A DNA stretch of 43,370 nucleotides from assembly GCA_023484085.1 (NCBI GenBank), contig JAMDAS010000014.1, positions 1 to 43,370 on the forward strand. The letters run 5' to 3'. This DNA is from Candidatus Omnitrophota bacterium. GTDB lineage: Bacteria; Ratteibacteria; UBA8468; B48-G9; DTJG01. Made by a program: the position numbers and the translations under genes. The notes below the pieces were generated by a model. The model did no database searches. It was not told where the DNA came from and saw nothing but the letters and a program-made list of their open reading frames with translations. Shown piece by piece: positions 34,118-42,228 of the stretch (position 1 is its first letter; each line of letters opens with the position of its first letter).

Positions 34118-34142
34118 CTGAAAATTGCACAAATTAATCAAT
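34118..34142. repeat. 25-bp direct repeat, right copy
   Basis: Exact copy of 32878-32902. It lies between the ATPase stop codon and the promoter of the nifU-larE-mnmA operon. Removing one copy and everything between would join the UroD-like gene directly to that promoter. Confidence 0.9.
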
Positions 34143-34154
34143 TTATGCAATTTA

Positions 34155-34163
34155 TGTTATAAT
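34155..34163 (+). promoter_or_regulatory. Extended -10 promoter of the nifU-larE-mnmA operon
   Basis: TATAAT at 34158-34163 is preceded by TG at 34155-34156, an extended -10. The -35 region has no good match. The ATG at 34191 follows a run of six G residues serving as ribosome site. Confidence 0.55.
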
Positions 34164-34190
34164 ATAGGAATAATTTACGTGGGGGGAAAT

Positions 34191-34439
34191 ATGACGCTCA
34201 GGGAAAAAGTGGAAGAGGCTTTAAAAGAGGTGAACTGTTTTCTCCAGATGGAAGGCGGAAACTGTGAAATAGTTGATGTCACAGATGATGGGATTGTAAA
34301 ACTAAAACTCCAGGGGTCATGCGAAGGATGTCCTTTTTCCGAGATAACGCTCAAGATGCAGGTGGAAAAAATCATTAAGGAAAGAGTCCCGGAGGTAAAA
34401 GAAGTCATAAATGTTGAAACCGTTGAAGAAAAAGTTTGA
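34191..34439 (+). CDS. NifU C-terminal-domain protein, second copy
   Basis: This 82-residue Nfu-domain protein has Cys44 and Cys47 in GSCEGCPFSEIT. The frame runs further upstream, but the ATG at 34191 has a GGGGGG site and matches the family N-terminus. It overlaps larE by 29 bp and opens a sulfur-transfer operon. It may carry an Fe-S cluster or persulfide for LarE or MnmA. It differs from the copy at 26614 and is not a recent duplicate. Confidence 0.83.
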   Translation: MTLREKVEEALKEVNCFLQMEGGNCEIVDVTDDGIVKLKLQGSCEGCPFSEITLKMQVEKIIKERVPEVKEVINVETVEEKV

Positions 34440-35220
34440 AATACTGGAAAAAATCATCAGGGAATTGAAAAAATCTGCTGTAGCATTTTCAGGCGGGGTT
34501 GACAGTTCATTCCTTCTAAAATATTCAATAGATGTCCTTGGCAGGGAAAATGTTGTGGCTGTTATTGAAAAAGGTGAGCTTTATCCTGAAGAGGAGACTC
34601 AATCCGCCATAAAATTGGCTGAAGAATTCCAGGTTAAATATTTCATAATTGAAGCAGACCAGATGAAGGATACGTATTTCACACAAAATCCCGTTGACAG
34701 ATGCTTCCATTGTAAAAAAGACCTTTTTGGAAACATAAAGAAGATTGTTCCTCCTGATTTTTGCATTGTTGACGGCTCTAATGCAGATGACGTAAAAGAC
34801 TTCAGACCCGGGGAAAAATCAAAAAAATTATTCAACGTCCGTTCCCCATTACAGGAGGCAGAGCTTACAAAAGATGACATAAGAAAAATCTCAAAGGAAA
34901 TGGGACTCCCTACATGGAATAAGCCGTCATTTGCCTGTTTTTCATCAAGAATACCCTACGGAAAAAAAATCACCAGGGAAAAACTATCAAGAATTGAAAA
35001 AGCAGAAAGATATTTGAAAAACAAGGGATTCTGGCAGGTCAGGGTAAGAGATTATGGAAAAACCTGCAGGATAGAGGTTCTTCCTGATGAATTTGCAAAA
35101 ATTTTAAAAGAAAGGGATGAGATTGTAAAAGAACTCAAAAAAACAGGATACCTGTACATAACCCTTGACCTTGCCGGCTATAGGACAGGAAGTATGAATG
35201 AGATCCTTGAAAATTTATGA
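34411..35220 (+). CDS. larE: LarE-type ATP-dependent sulfurtransferase
   Basis: LarE inserts sulfur into pyridinium dicarboxylate to build the nickel-pincer cofactor first found in lactate racemase. This 269-residue protein has the PP-loop SGGVDSS, RCFHCKKDLF, DGSNADD and PSFACFSSRIPYG. Cys176 matches the position of the sacrificial cysteine of the Lactobacillus enzyme (known from the family). No larB, larC or larA is visible in the window, so the cofactor pathway is not proven here; a different sulfur acceptor is possible. It overlaps nifU by 29 bp and mnmA by 4 bp (ATGA). Confidence 0.88.
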   Translation: MLKPLKKKFEILEKIIRELKKSAVAFSGGVDSSFLLKYSIDVLGRENVVAVIEKGELYPEEETQSAIKLAEEFQVKYFIIEADQMKDTYFTQNPVDRCFHCKKDLFGNIKKIVPPDFCIVDGSNADDVKDFRPGEKSKKLFNVRSPLQEAELTKDDIRKISKEMGLPTWNKPSFACFSSRIPYGKKITREKLSRIEKAERYLKNKGFWQVRVRDYGKTCRIEVLPDEFAKILKERDEIVKELKKTGYLYITLDLAGYRTGSMNEILENL

Positions 35221-36287
35221 AAAAACGGGTTATTGTTGCAATGAGCGGCGGTGTGGATTCTTCAGTTGCCGCTTATCTTTTAAGGGAGCAGGGATACGAC
35301 GTAATTGGCATAACACTGAAATTATGGGATTCTGATTGTGAAAAACAGGATGGATGCTGTGGATTTTCAGGAATCATAGATGCAAAAAAGGTTTCAAATA
35401 AGATAGGAATCAGACACTATGTCCTAAATGCAAAAAAAATTTTCAGGGAAAAAATAATAACATATTTTATTGACGGGTATCTAAAAGGACAAACCCCAAA
35501 TCCATGCGCATATTGTAATAATTTCATTAAATTTGATTATCTACTTGAAAAAGCAAAAGAGATTTCATCAAAATTTGTCGCAACAGGCCACTATGCCAAC
35601 ATATTTTTTGACCCGCATAAGCAAAGATACGTTTTAAAAAAAGGTATTGATGAACAAAAGGACCAGTCATATTTTCTTTCACTGTTAAACCAGAAGCAGC
35701 TTTCCTCTATAATCTTCCCTCTTGCCAATCTGACAAAAAGACAGGTAAGGGATATTGCCAAAAAAGTTTCTCTTCCTGTTGCAGAAAAACCACAGAGCCA
35801 GGAAATCTGTTTTATCCCGGATAATGATTACGTAAATTTTATAAAAAATTTTAAAGGGCTCCAATCCATACCTGGTCCTATAAAGGATTTAAAAGGAAAA
35901 AATATAGGAACACATAGTGGTTTAATCTCATATACTATAGGACAGAGAAAAGGTCTTGGAATTTCGTCCGAACATCCACTTTATGTAAAAAAGATAGTAC
36001 CACGGAAAAATACAATATATGTTGCAGATAAAGAGCGTATTTATCAAAAAACATTTTACGTGAACAGTCTTAATCCTGTTTTCTGGAAAGATTTTCCTGA
36101 AAGGTTCAGGTGCAACGTAAAAATAAGACATAAAAATCCTGAAAGCCCCTGTTACGGAAAGCTCGTTGAAGATAATAAGATAAAGGTTACCATGAAACAG
36201 CCGCAATGGGCGCCAACACCAGGCCAATTAGCTGTTTTTTATAGAAAAGATACTGTACTGGGCGCCGGAATAATAGAGAAGACCTGA
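35217..36287 (+). CDS. mnmA: tRNA-specific 2-thiouridylase
   Basis: MnmA thiolates U34 of tRNA-Lys, -Glu and -Gln. The 356-residue protein has the PP-loop MSGGVDSSVAAYLL, the catalytic cysteines Cys97 in GQTPNPCAYCN and Cys198 in PQSQEICFIPD, plus ATGHYA and KDQSYFL. It is the last gene of the sulfur-transfer operon and ends 9 bp before the convergent mfd gene. Confidence 0.94.
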   Translation: MKKRVIVAMSGGVDSSVAAYLLREQGYDVIGITLKLWDSDCEKQDGCCGFSGIIDAKKVSNKIGIRHYVLNAKKIFREKIITYFIDGYLKGQTPNPCAYCNNFIKFDYLLEKAKEISSKFVATGHYANIFFDPHKQRYVLKKGIDEQKDQSYFLSLLNQKQLSSIIFPLANLTKRQVRDIAKKVSLPVAEKPQSQEICFIPDNDYVNFIKNFKGLQSIPGPIKDLKGKNIGTHSGLISYTIGQRKGLGISSEHPLYVKKIVPRKNTIYVADKERIYQKTFYVNSLNPVFWKDFPERFRCNVKIRHKNPESPCYGKLVEDNKIKVTMKQPQWAPTPGQLAVFYRKDTVLGAGIIEKT

Positions 36288-36296
36288 TAAAAGAAT

Positions 36297-39254
36297 TTAT
36301 TGGTTTTTTATCTGGTTTAAAATAAGTTTTTTTGTTTCATTTGGTATTTTTCCAAATCTATCCCTGAGTTCTGTAATTAATTTCTGTGCTTGTGTCATGT
36401 TTTCAATTTCAGAAATTTCCCTGTATATGGAAAATCTGAGCCCGTCATCGGGAAGCCATTGCGGGTCAATAGCCCCTTTCATAAGGGATTTTTCAGAGGG
36501 CGGACGTATTTCCCGCCCTGTAAATCTTGCAGATACCTCTTTCCAGAACTGGCAGTAAAGATTAAATCCCACCTGATTTATAAATCCATGCTGTTTTTTC
36601 CCCAGTATGTCCCCTGCCCCCCTCTGATGTAAATCCATCATTGCCACCTTAAACCCGCTGCCGGGGTTTGTCAGCATACTTAAAGTTCCAAGCCTTTCCT
36701 TGACGTCTTTTACCGCATAAACATGAGGAGGGACAAGAAAATATGCATAAGCCCTGACCTTATACCTGCCAACCCTGCCCCGGAGCTGGTAAAGGTCTGA
36801 GAGTCCAAAAAGATGTGCATTATCAACAATAAGAGTGTTTGCATTCGGGACGTCAAGACCATTTTCTACGATTGATGTGGCAATAAGAATTTTTATTTTA
36901 TCTTTTGCAAAATCCTCCATAACACGGGATAGATTTCTTTCATCCATTCTTCCATGTGCAATTTCAGCAGGAATGCCCGGAAACATGGATTCAATGTTTT
37001 TTTTCACATTTTCAATGTCGTATATTCTATTATGGAGATAAAATATCTGTCCCCCTCTTTCAATTTCTTTTAATATTACTCTTCTTACCAGGTTTTTGTC
37101 ATATCTTCCGATATACGTAAAAACGGACATCCTGCCTGCCGGAGGGGTTTCAATAATGCTTAAATCCCTTATTCCTGAAAGTGAAAAATACAATGTTCTT
37201 GGAATGGGAGTGGCTGAAAGTGTAAGGACTTCTATGTCCTTAAATCTTTTTTTTATCTTTTCTTTATGAAGCACACCAAATTTTTGTTCTTCGTCAATTA
37301 TAAGAATCCCGGGATTTTTAAACTCTACGTCATCCTGTATGAGTCTGTGTGTTCCAATGACAATGTCAATTTTCCCTTCCTTTATTCTGCTTATAACCTC
37401 TTTTTGTTTTTTGGCAGAATAAAGCCTTGATAACATGTCAATTTCAACGGGCAGAGCCTGCATCCTTTCCCTGAACGTTCGTAAATGCTGCTGGGCAAGA
37501 ACTGTTGTGGGACACAATAAAGCAGCCTGTCTGTCCCCCCTGACGACTTTAAGTGCGGCTCTTATTGCCACCTCGGTTTTTCCATATCCTGAATCCCCGC
37601 ATAGCAGTCTGTCCATTATTTTATCGCTTTCAAGGTCTTTTTTTATTTCCTCCACGGCCTTTAACTGGTCAGCCGTTTCCTGGTAAGGAAATTCCTCTTC
37701 AAGCCTGACCTGAATTTCATCATCAACAGGATATTTAAATCCCCTGTTTTTTTTCCTTTCAGTATAAACGTTATAAAGTTCATCCGCCAAATTAAAAATT
37801 TCCCCTCTTACTTTTTCTCTTGCCTTAATCCATGACGTACTTTTTAGTTTACTCAAATTCGGATGGGCTCCTGAACCAATGTATTTTTGAATAAAATCTA
37901 TCTGGCTTAATGGAAGATAGAGCTTATCCCCGCCCGCATACTCAAGCGCAATCATTTCCTCTTTATGCCCATGTATCCTTTCTATCCCGATAAATCTCCC
38001 TATGCCTTCCTGGTAGTGAACTATGTAATCACCATTTTTAAGTTCCTGGTGCCTTGCGATGGGAACGCTTTCAAAAAAATAAGAGGACTGTTTCTGTTTT
38101 TTAAATCCGAGAACATGAGAGGCATTCAGGACAGTAACATTTGCAGATGGAAAAGTAAATGAGGTGCTGATATATCCGGGACAAAAATTCACTTTTCCTG
38201 TGTCTATCTCATGCTGTTGAAGTAAGTTTCTTACGTTTTCAACGTGGAGATTGTTTTCTTCAAAAACATATACGTTTTCATCTTCTCTTCTGTTCCATAA
38301 AAGCCTGTCATTGGAAATCCTGAATCCCGACGGTGTTTCTACAGGGAAAAAGAAAACCTTTCCCGAGAGACTTTTTTCATGTCTGTAATAAAGGGATGAT
38401 GCAGAAAGAGAAAAAACGTAAGAAACGTCAATGAAAATTTTTCTGAATTCCGGGTGTGCATTGTCAGCCATTTTTTCATATATCGTATAAAAATTATCCG
38501 GGTTAAACAAAAAAATGAATTCGGGGTCTAAAACATCCGTTAAGATGGACGTTTTTTCACCCTGAATAAAATCCTCGCTTAAAGGTAAAAGGTTATATTT
38601 TTTTATTTTTTCAGTGGAGGACTGGGAAAAAACATCAAAATATCGTATGGATGAGACAATGTCACCAAGAAATTCAATTCTTACGGGTCTGTCCTCATAA
38701 GGATAAAAATCCACTATACTTCCTCTTCTTGCAAATTCACCCGGGTTTTCCACCAGAGCCGCTTCTTCATAACCTGAAGAAAAAAGAAGTCTTATAAAAT
38801 CATCTCTTTTTAGCTTATAATTTGTATTTATACGAAGAAATGATTGTGGAAATCTTTCTTTTGATGGCAGGGGTATAGACAACGCAGGTATGTTGGTAAC
38901 AATAAGATTGTTTTTAGAGGATAATACAGAAAACATACTTTTTATTCTTAAGACCTCTTTTTCCTCAATTTTATTCTGCGGTGGAAGATGGGTTTCTCTT
39001 TCAGGAACGTACAGCAGATTTTTTGAAAAAGTCCTGATATTGGAAAACAACGTATCTGAATCTTCAGGAGACGAACATATAATAAGCATATTACCGGAAA
39101 GATTTTTAAAAAATGAGGAAATTATTATTGCGTGGAATGTTTCACTATCAGCCACAATGGAACATTTTTTACCTTCCAGCAAAGATTTAAAAAGAACCTT
39201 ATATTCTTGTGTTTCCTCTATAGCCTTTAAGAGCTCTTTATTTTCCAAGTTCAA
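36297..39254 (-). CDS. mfd: Transcription-repair coupling factor Mfd
   Basis: Mfd removes RNA polymerase stalled at DNA damage and recruits UvrA. The 985-residue protein has a UvrB-like N-terminal part (ERETHLPPQNKIEEKEVLRI), the RNA-polymerase-interacting domain (DYIVHYQEGIGRFIGIERI near 415), and a RecG-like helicase with CGDSGYGKTE, IIDEEQKFG, LSATPIPRT and VGRYKVRAYA. It is somewhat shorter than E. coli Mfd (about 1150). The assigned start is TTG, 17 bp inside the upstream GAF-ANTAR gene, with no clear ribosome site, so the exact start is uncertain and translation may be coupled. Confidence 0.93.
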   Translation of the reverse strand: MNLENKELLKAIEETQEYKVLFKSLLEGKKCSIVADSETFHAIIISSFFKNLSGNMLIICSSPEDSDTLFSNIRTFSKNLLYVPERETHLPPQNKIEEKEVLRIKSMFSVLSSKNNLIVTNIPALSIPLPSKERFPQSFLRINTNYKLKRDDFIRLLFSSGYEEAALVENPGEFARRGSIVDFYPYEDRPVRIEFLGDIVSSIRYFDVFSQSSTEKIKKYNLLPLSEDFIQGEKTSILTDVLDPEFIFLFNPDNFYTIYEKMADNAHPEFRKIFIDVSYVFSLSASSLYYRHEKSLSGKVFFFPVETPSGFRISNDRLLWNRREDENVYVFEENNLHVENVRNLLQQHEIDTGKVNFCPGYISTSFTFPSANVTVLNASHVLGFKKQKQSSYFFESVPIARHQELKNGDYIVHYQEGIGRFIGIERIHGHKEEMIALEYAGGDKLYLPLSQIDFIQKYIGSGAHPNLSKLKSTSWIKAREKVRGEIFNLADELYNVYTERKKNRGFKYPVDDEIQVRLEEEFPYQETADQLKAVEEIKKDLESDKIMDRLLCGDSGYGKTEVAIRAALKVVRGDRQAALLCPTTVLAQQHLRTFRERMQALPVEIDMLSRLYSAKKQKEVISRIKEGKIDIVIGTHRLIQDDVEFKNPGILIIDEEQKFGVLHKEKIKKRFKDIEVLTLSATPIPRTLYFSLSGIRDLSIIETPPAGRMSVFTYIGRYDKNLVRRVILKEIERGGQIFYLHNRIYDIENVKKNIESMFPGIPAEIAHGRMDERNLSRVMEDFAKDKIKILIATSIVENGLDVPNANTLIVDNAHLFGLSDLYQLRGRVGRYKVRAYAYFLVPPHVYAVKDVKERLGTLSMLTNPGSGFKVAMMDLHQRGAGDILGKKQHGFINQVGFNLYCQFWKEVSARFTGREIRPPSEKSLMKGAIDPQWLPDDGLRFSIYREISEIENMTQAQKLITELRDRFGKIPNETKKLILNQIKNQ

Positions 39255-40437
39255 GTGCCAAAATAATAGCTTCCGCCACCTCTTTCATGGATTTTCTTTT
39301 ATCCATTGCCTGCTTCTGGATAAACCTGTAAGATTCATCTTCAGACAGGTTTTTTGTTTTCATCAGAATACCTTTTGCCTTTTCCACGATTTTTCTTGTT
39401 TCCAGAGCCTCTTCAATGGCAATTTTTTCTTCCATAAGTTTTGTATTTTCAATGGCAATTGCAGATTGTGCCGCAACGGTTAAAAGGTGGTCTATCTCTT
39501 CTTCTGTAAAATTATGCGGATAGTCTGTATAGCTGTTAATCACTCCTATGGATTTTCCTTTAAGAATCATCGGGACAGCCAAAAGTGAAACAAGCCCTTC
39601 TTTTTTAGCTATTTCAGGATACTGATAAAGGGGTTCTTTTGTAACGTCAAGAATTATAACGGGTTTTTTATTCAGTAATGCCTTTCCACTTATACTTTCG
39701 CCAATTTTCAGGTTTGCCTTGTTAAGATATTCTGAAGAAAGGCTTTGGCTTGCTTTTATTTCCAGTTCATTCTTTTTTTCATCAAGGAGCATTATAGAAC
39801 ATATTTTTGAACCTGTAGCTTCTGCAGTAAGAGAAACAATAAGATTTAAAATCTCCTGCAGATATTTCCCTGAAATAATGGTTTTGCTTATCTGCCCGAT
39901 ATTTTCAAGCTTATGTGCTTTTTTTTCAAGGTCTTCATAGGACTGATATTTCTGGAAGAGTTTACCGGAAATGATACCCGCCTCTTTTATAAATTTTATT
40001 TCTTTATCCTGCCATTTATGGGACCTTCTTTTTTTCAAAGAAAGTACACCGAGTACTTCATTGTCTGTTTTAATGGGCGCTCCAATATAAGATTCATATT
40101 TATCCTCATTCAGTTTATCTATAGGCTTAAATCTCTCATCTTTATAGCAGTTTTTTTCAATACTCAGGACTTCTTCGTTTTTTGCTATCCATCCTGTGAG
40201 TCCTTCACTTGAGGGAAAACTTAATTTATCTATAAGTTGGGGGTATGGATTTTTTGAAGAAAAGAGTTTAAGAATGTTTTTTTCCTTATCCAGCAGGTAA
40301 ATATAGCCGCCATCTGCTTTCATAATTGAAGATATGATGGATATAATGGAATTTGCAAAGTTTTGTAGATTTTCACTTTCTATGTATGCAGAAAGTATTG
40401 TCTCCCAGAAACCATCTGTTTTTTTCTTTTCAGTCAT
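39238..40437 (-). CDS. GAF-GAF-ANTAR RNA-binding regulator
   Basis: This 399-residue protein has two GAF domains (about 15-165 and 180-335) joined by a short helix, then an ANTAR domain (about 340-395: ALETRKIVEKAKGILMKTKNLSEDESYRFIQKQAMDKRKSM). ANTAR domains bind paired RNA hairpins and prevent transcription termination. No signal sequence or kinase is seen; GAF domains probably bind a small ligand. It overlaps mfd by 17 bp. The start lacks a ribosome site, and a TAAAAT (40447-40452) lies nine bases upstream, so the mRNA may be nearly leaderless. Repeat copy 3 begins 22 bases upstream and would include any -35. Confidence 0.87.
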   Translation of the reverse strand: MTEKKKTDGFWETILSAYIESENLQNFANSIISIISSIMKADGGYIYLLDKEKNILKLFSSKNPYPQLIDKLSFPSSEGLTGWIAKNEEVLSIEKNCYKDERFKPIDKLNEDKYESYIGAPIKTDNEVLGVLSLKKRRSHKWQDKEIKFIKEAGIISGKLFQKYQSYEDLEKKAHKLENIGQISKTIISGKYLQEILNLIVSLTAEATGSKICSIMLLDEKKNELEIKASQSLSSEYLNKANLKIGESISGKALLNKKPVIILDVTKEPLYQYPEIAKKEGLVSLLAVPMILKGKSIGVINSYTDYPHNFTEEEIDHLLTVAAQSAIAIENTKLMEEKIAIEEALETRKIVEKAKGILMKTKNLSEDESYRFIQKQAMDKRKSMKEVAEAIILALELGK

Positions 40438-40458
40438 ATTTTTTGTATTTTATAAAAA

Positions 40459-40612
40459 TGTAAATATTCACTAAACAGTGTTAGTAATGGGCTAAGCTGA
40501 AGTAAAAAATAAGTTCCGGATTGCTCTTCTCTTCTTTGTAAAAACATTCTTTCAAACAAAGACTCAAAGACAATCCAAACTTATTTCAAACATCGTTGAC
40601 TGAGTATTTACA
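40459..40612. repeat. Fold-back repeat family, copy 3
   Basis: Shorter, complete copy (about 154 bp). The terminal inverted arms 40459-40482 and 40589-40612 match at 19 of 24 positions. The hairpin body matches copies 1 and 2 with a few substitutions (for example TTCCGG for TTCTGG) and lacks the TCCGCC palindrome of copy 2. It lies between the divergent GAF-ANTAR and AbiE genes. Confidence 0.88.
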
Positions 40613-40683
40613 TAAAAATAATATATTTTGTAGGTATTTTAGCATATTTTTATTTGATACAACAAAATGGTGTCCCATTATTC

Positions 40684-40712
40684 TTGACTACAAGATAAAA
40701 ATGAATTAAATT
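40684..40712 (+). promoter_or_regulatory. abiE promoter, predicted leaderless
   Basis: TTGACT (40684-40689) and TAAATT (40707-40712) are spaced by 17 bases. Only ten bases separate the -10 from the ATG at 40723, so the transcript would have about three untranslated bases and no ribosome site. Confidence 0.58.
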
Positions 40713-40722
40713 ATTTAGCAAT

Positions 40723-41322
40723 ATGGCTAAAGTTTTAAATTGGATTTCTGTGGAAAAAAAGATTGGGAATTCGGGACTTACTCTTTTTACGCCAATTGAT
40801 TTAAAACATATTCTTGATGTTTCAAAAATTTCCGTACAATTTTTTCTGACACGCTACACAAAGAAAGGGGCTATTATAAAGTTGCGACGGGGTTTATATA
40901 CATTATCCGGTAGTATCCCGTCAGAATTTGAGATTGCCAATGCTCTTATTCACCCTTCTTACATTTCACTTACTTTTGCTCTTGCATATTATCATATTAT
41001 TCCTGAAATGACCTATGTTGTTACTTCAATCACCACCCGTGCAACTTATAATTTTGAAATTCTGAATAGGGAATTTAGGTATCATAAAATAAAGAAGCCT
41101 GCTTTTACAGGATACATACCTGAGAAAATTGGCGGGAAAACAATACTCATTGCAGAAAAGGAGAAAGCTCTGGTGGATTATCTTTATTTTGTAAGCAGAA
41201 AAGTTTACACCGGCAATAGCAGATTGAATATTTCCTCACTCAGCAAAAAAAAGATATACCAATATGCGCAGTTATTTAATTCTACTAATCTGGAAGATAT
41301 GATAAAAGAACTCTATGCTTAA
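40723..41322 (+). CDS. abiEi: AbiEi-like antitoxin
   Basis: This 199-residue protein has the layout of AbiEi antitoxins. An N-terminal winged helix (residues about 10-60, FTPIDLKHILDVSKISVQFFLTRYTKKGAIIKLRRGLYTL) is followed by a C-terminal domain with HPSYISLTFALAYYHIIPE and AEKEKALVDYLYF. AbiEi represses its own promoter and neutralises AbiEii. It overlaps the toxin gene by 8 bp. Confidence 0.85.
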   Translation: MAKVLNWISVEKKIGNSGLTLFTPIDLKHILDVSKISVQFFLTRYTKKGAIIKLRRGLYTLSGSIPSEFEIANALIHPSYISLTFALAYYHIIPEMTYVVTSITTRATYNFEILNREFRYHKIKKPAFTGYIPEKIGGKTILIAEKEKALVDYLYFVSRKVYTGNSRLNISSLSKKKIYQYAQLFNSTNLEDMIKELYA

Positions 41323-42037
41323 CAGGGAAATAATAAAAAAATTAGCGTTACATTATCAGACCACTGAGGTAAACATAGTCAGGGAATACGTTCAGCACCT
41401 TTTTCTTTCTGCTTTTTACCAGGAACCTGATTCAGAAAAAGTTCTATTTAAGGGTGGAACCGCCCTACGGATTATTTTTCAAAGTCCCCGTTTTTCTGGA
41501 GATCTTGATTTTTCAGGATTTAGCGCTGATATTACTTTGATAGAGACTTTGGTGATTAATGCCATTGATAAAATCCATGACTTTGGGGTGGATATAGAAA
41601 TTTCTGAAAGCAAAAAAACTTCCGGGGGATATATTGGTATTTTTGATTTGATGAGTGCAGGTTATTGGACCCGTATAACCATGGAAGTTTCTCTAAGAAA
41701 AAGAAATGGAATCAAAGGTGAACCGATACTAATTACCAATGATTTCATTCCTTCTTATACAATAATAATGCTCCCTCAAAAAACATTGGTTTATGAAAAA
41801 TTGATGGCAGTAGTAAACCGCGCAAAACCACGGGATTATTTTGATCTGTACTTTTTACTCCGTAAAGGACTGGTTTCAGTTGAACAAAAAAAAATTCTTA
41901 AGGAAATTAAATTTCGTCTTGAGAATGAAACTTTATCACTTGAAAAAGAACTGCGTGATTTTCTTCCAACAAATCAACGTAAACTTATTCGTAATTTTCA
42001 AAAATTTCTGCTTATGGAAATTTCCCATTATAATTGA
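41315..42037 (+). CDS. abiEii: AbiEii-like nucleotidyltransferase toxin
   Basis: This 240-residue protein has the DNA-polymerase-beta-type nucleotidyltransferase motif FKGGTALRIIFQSPRFSGDLDFS (about 45-67) with the paired Asp residues, and the lower motif KPRDYFDLYFLL near 170. AbiEii toxins add nucleotides, in some cases to tRNA ends, and cause growth arrest or abortive infection. The gene overlaps abiEi by 8 bp. It is intact, so the pair is probably functional. Confidence 0.87.
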   Translation: MLNREIIKKLALHYQTTEVNIVREYVQHLFLSAFYQEPDSEKVLFKGGTALRIIFQSPRFSGDLDFSGFSADITLIETLVINAIDKIHDFGVDIEISESKKTSGGYIGIFDLMSAGYWTRITMEVSLRKRNGIKGEPILITNDFIPSYTIIMLPQKTLVYEKLMAVVNRAKPRDYFDLYFLLRKGLVSVEQKKILKEIKFRLENETLSLEKELRDFLPTNQRKLIRNFQKFLLMEISHYN

Positions 42038-42106
42038 AATCATCTGCTTTTTTTACACATAAATCTAATCTTAATTACTCAAGTCAATATTTTATAAAAA
42101 ACATTT

Positions 42107-42135
42107 TTGACAATTTATTTTATATGTGTTAAAAA
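42107..42135 (+). promoter_or_regulatory. Prepilin gene promoter
   Basis: TTGACA (42107-42112) and TAAAAA (42130-42135) are spaced by 17 bases. The transcript would have an approximately 150-base leader before the prepilin ATG at 42297. That leader contains several short starts with ribosome-like sites (42152, 42197, 42229). Confidence 0.55.
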
Positions 42136-42228
42136 ATAAGGTGAAGAGGAGATGAAAAACAGATAAAAAGCAGTGAAATTATAGAGGAAAAAACAAATGG
42201 CAGAGATGCCGAAAGGGAGGAACAAAAA

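Noticed and set aside
40459-40612. Repeat as a paired-hexaloop ANTAR target
   Set aside because: I could not find two adjacent hairpins with six-base loops having A at 1 and G at 4 on either strand; left only as a test in the findings.
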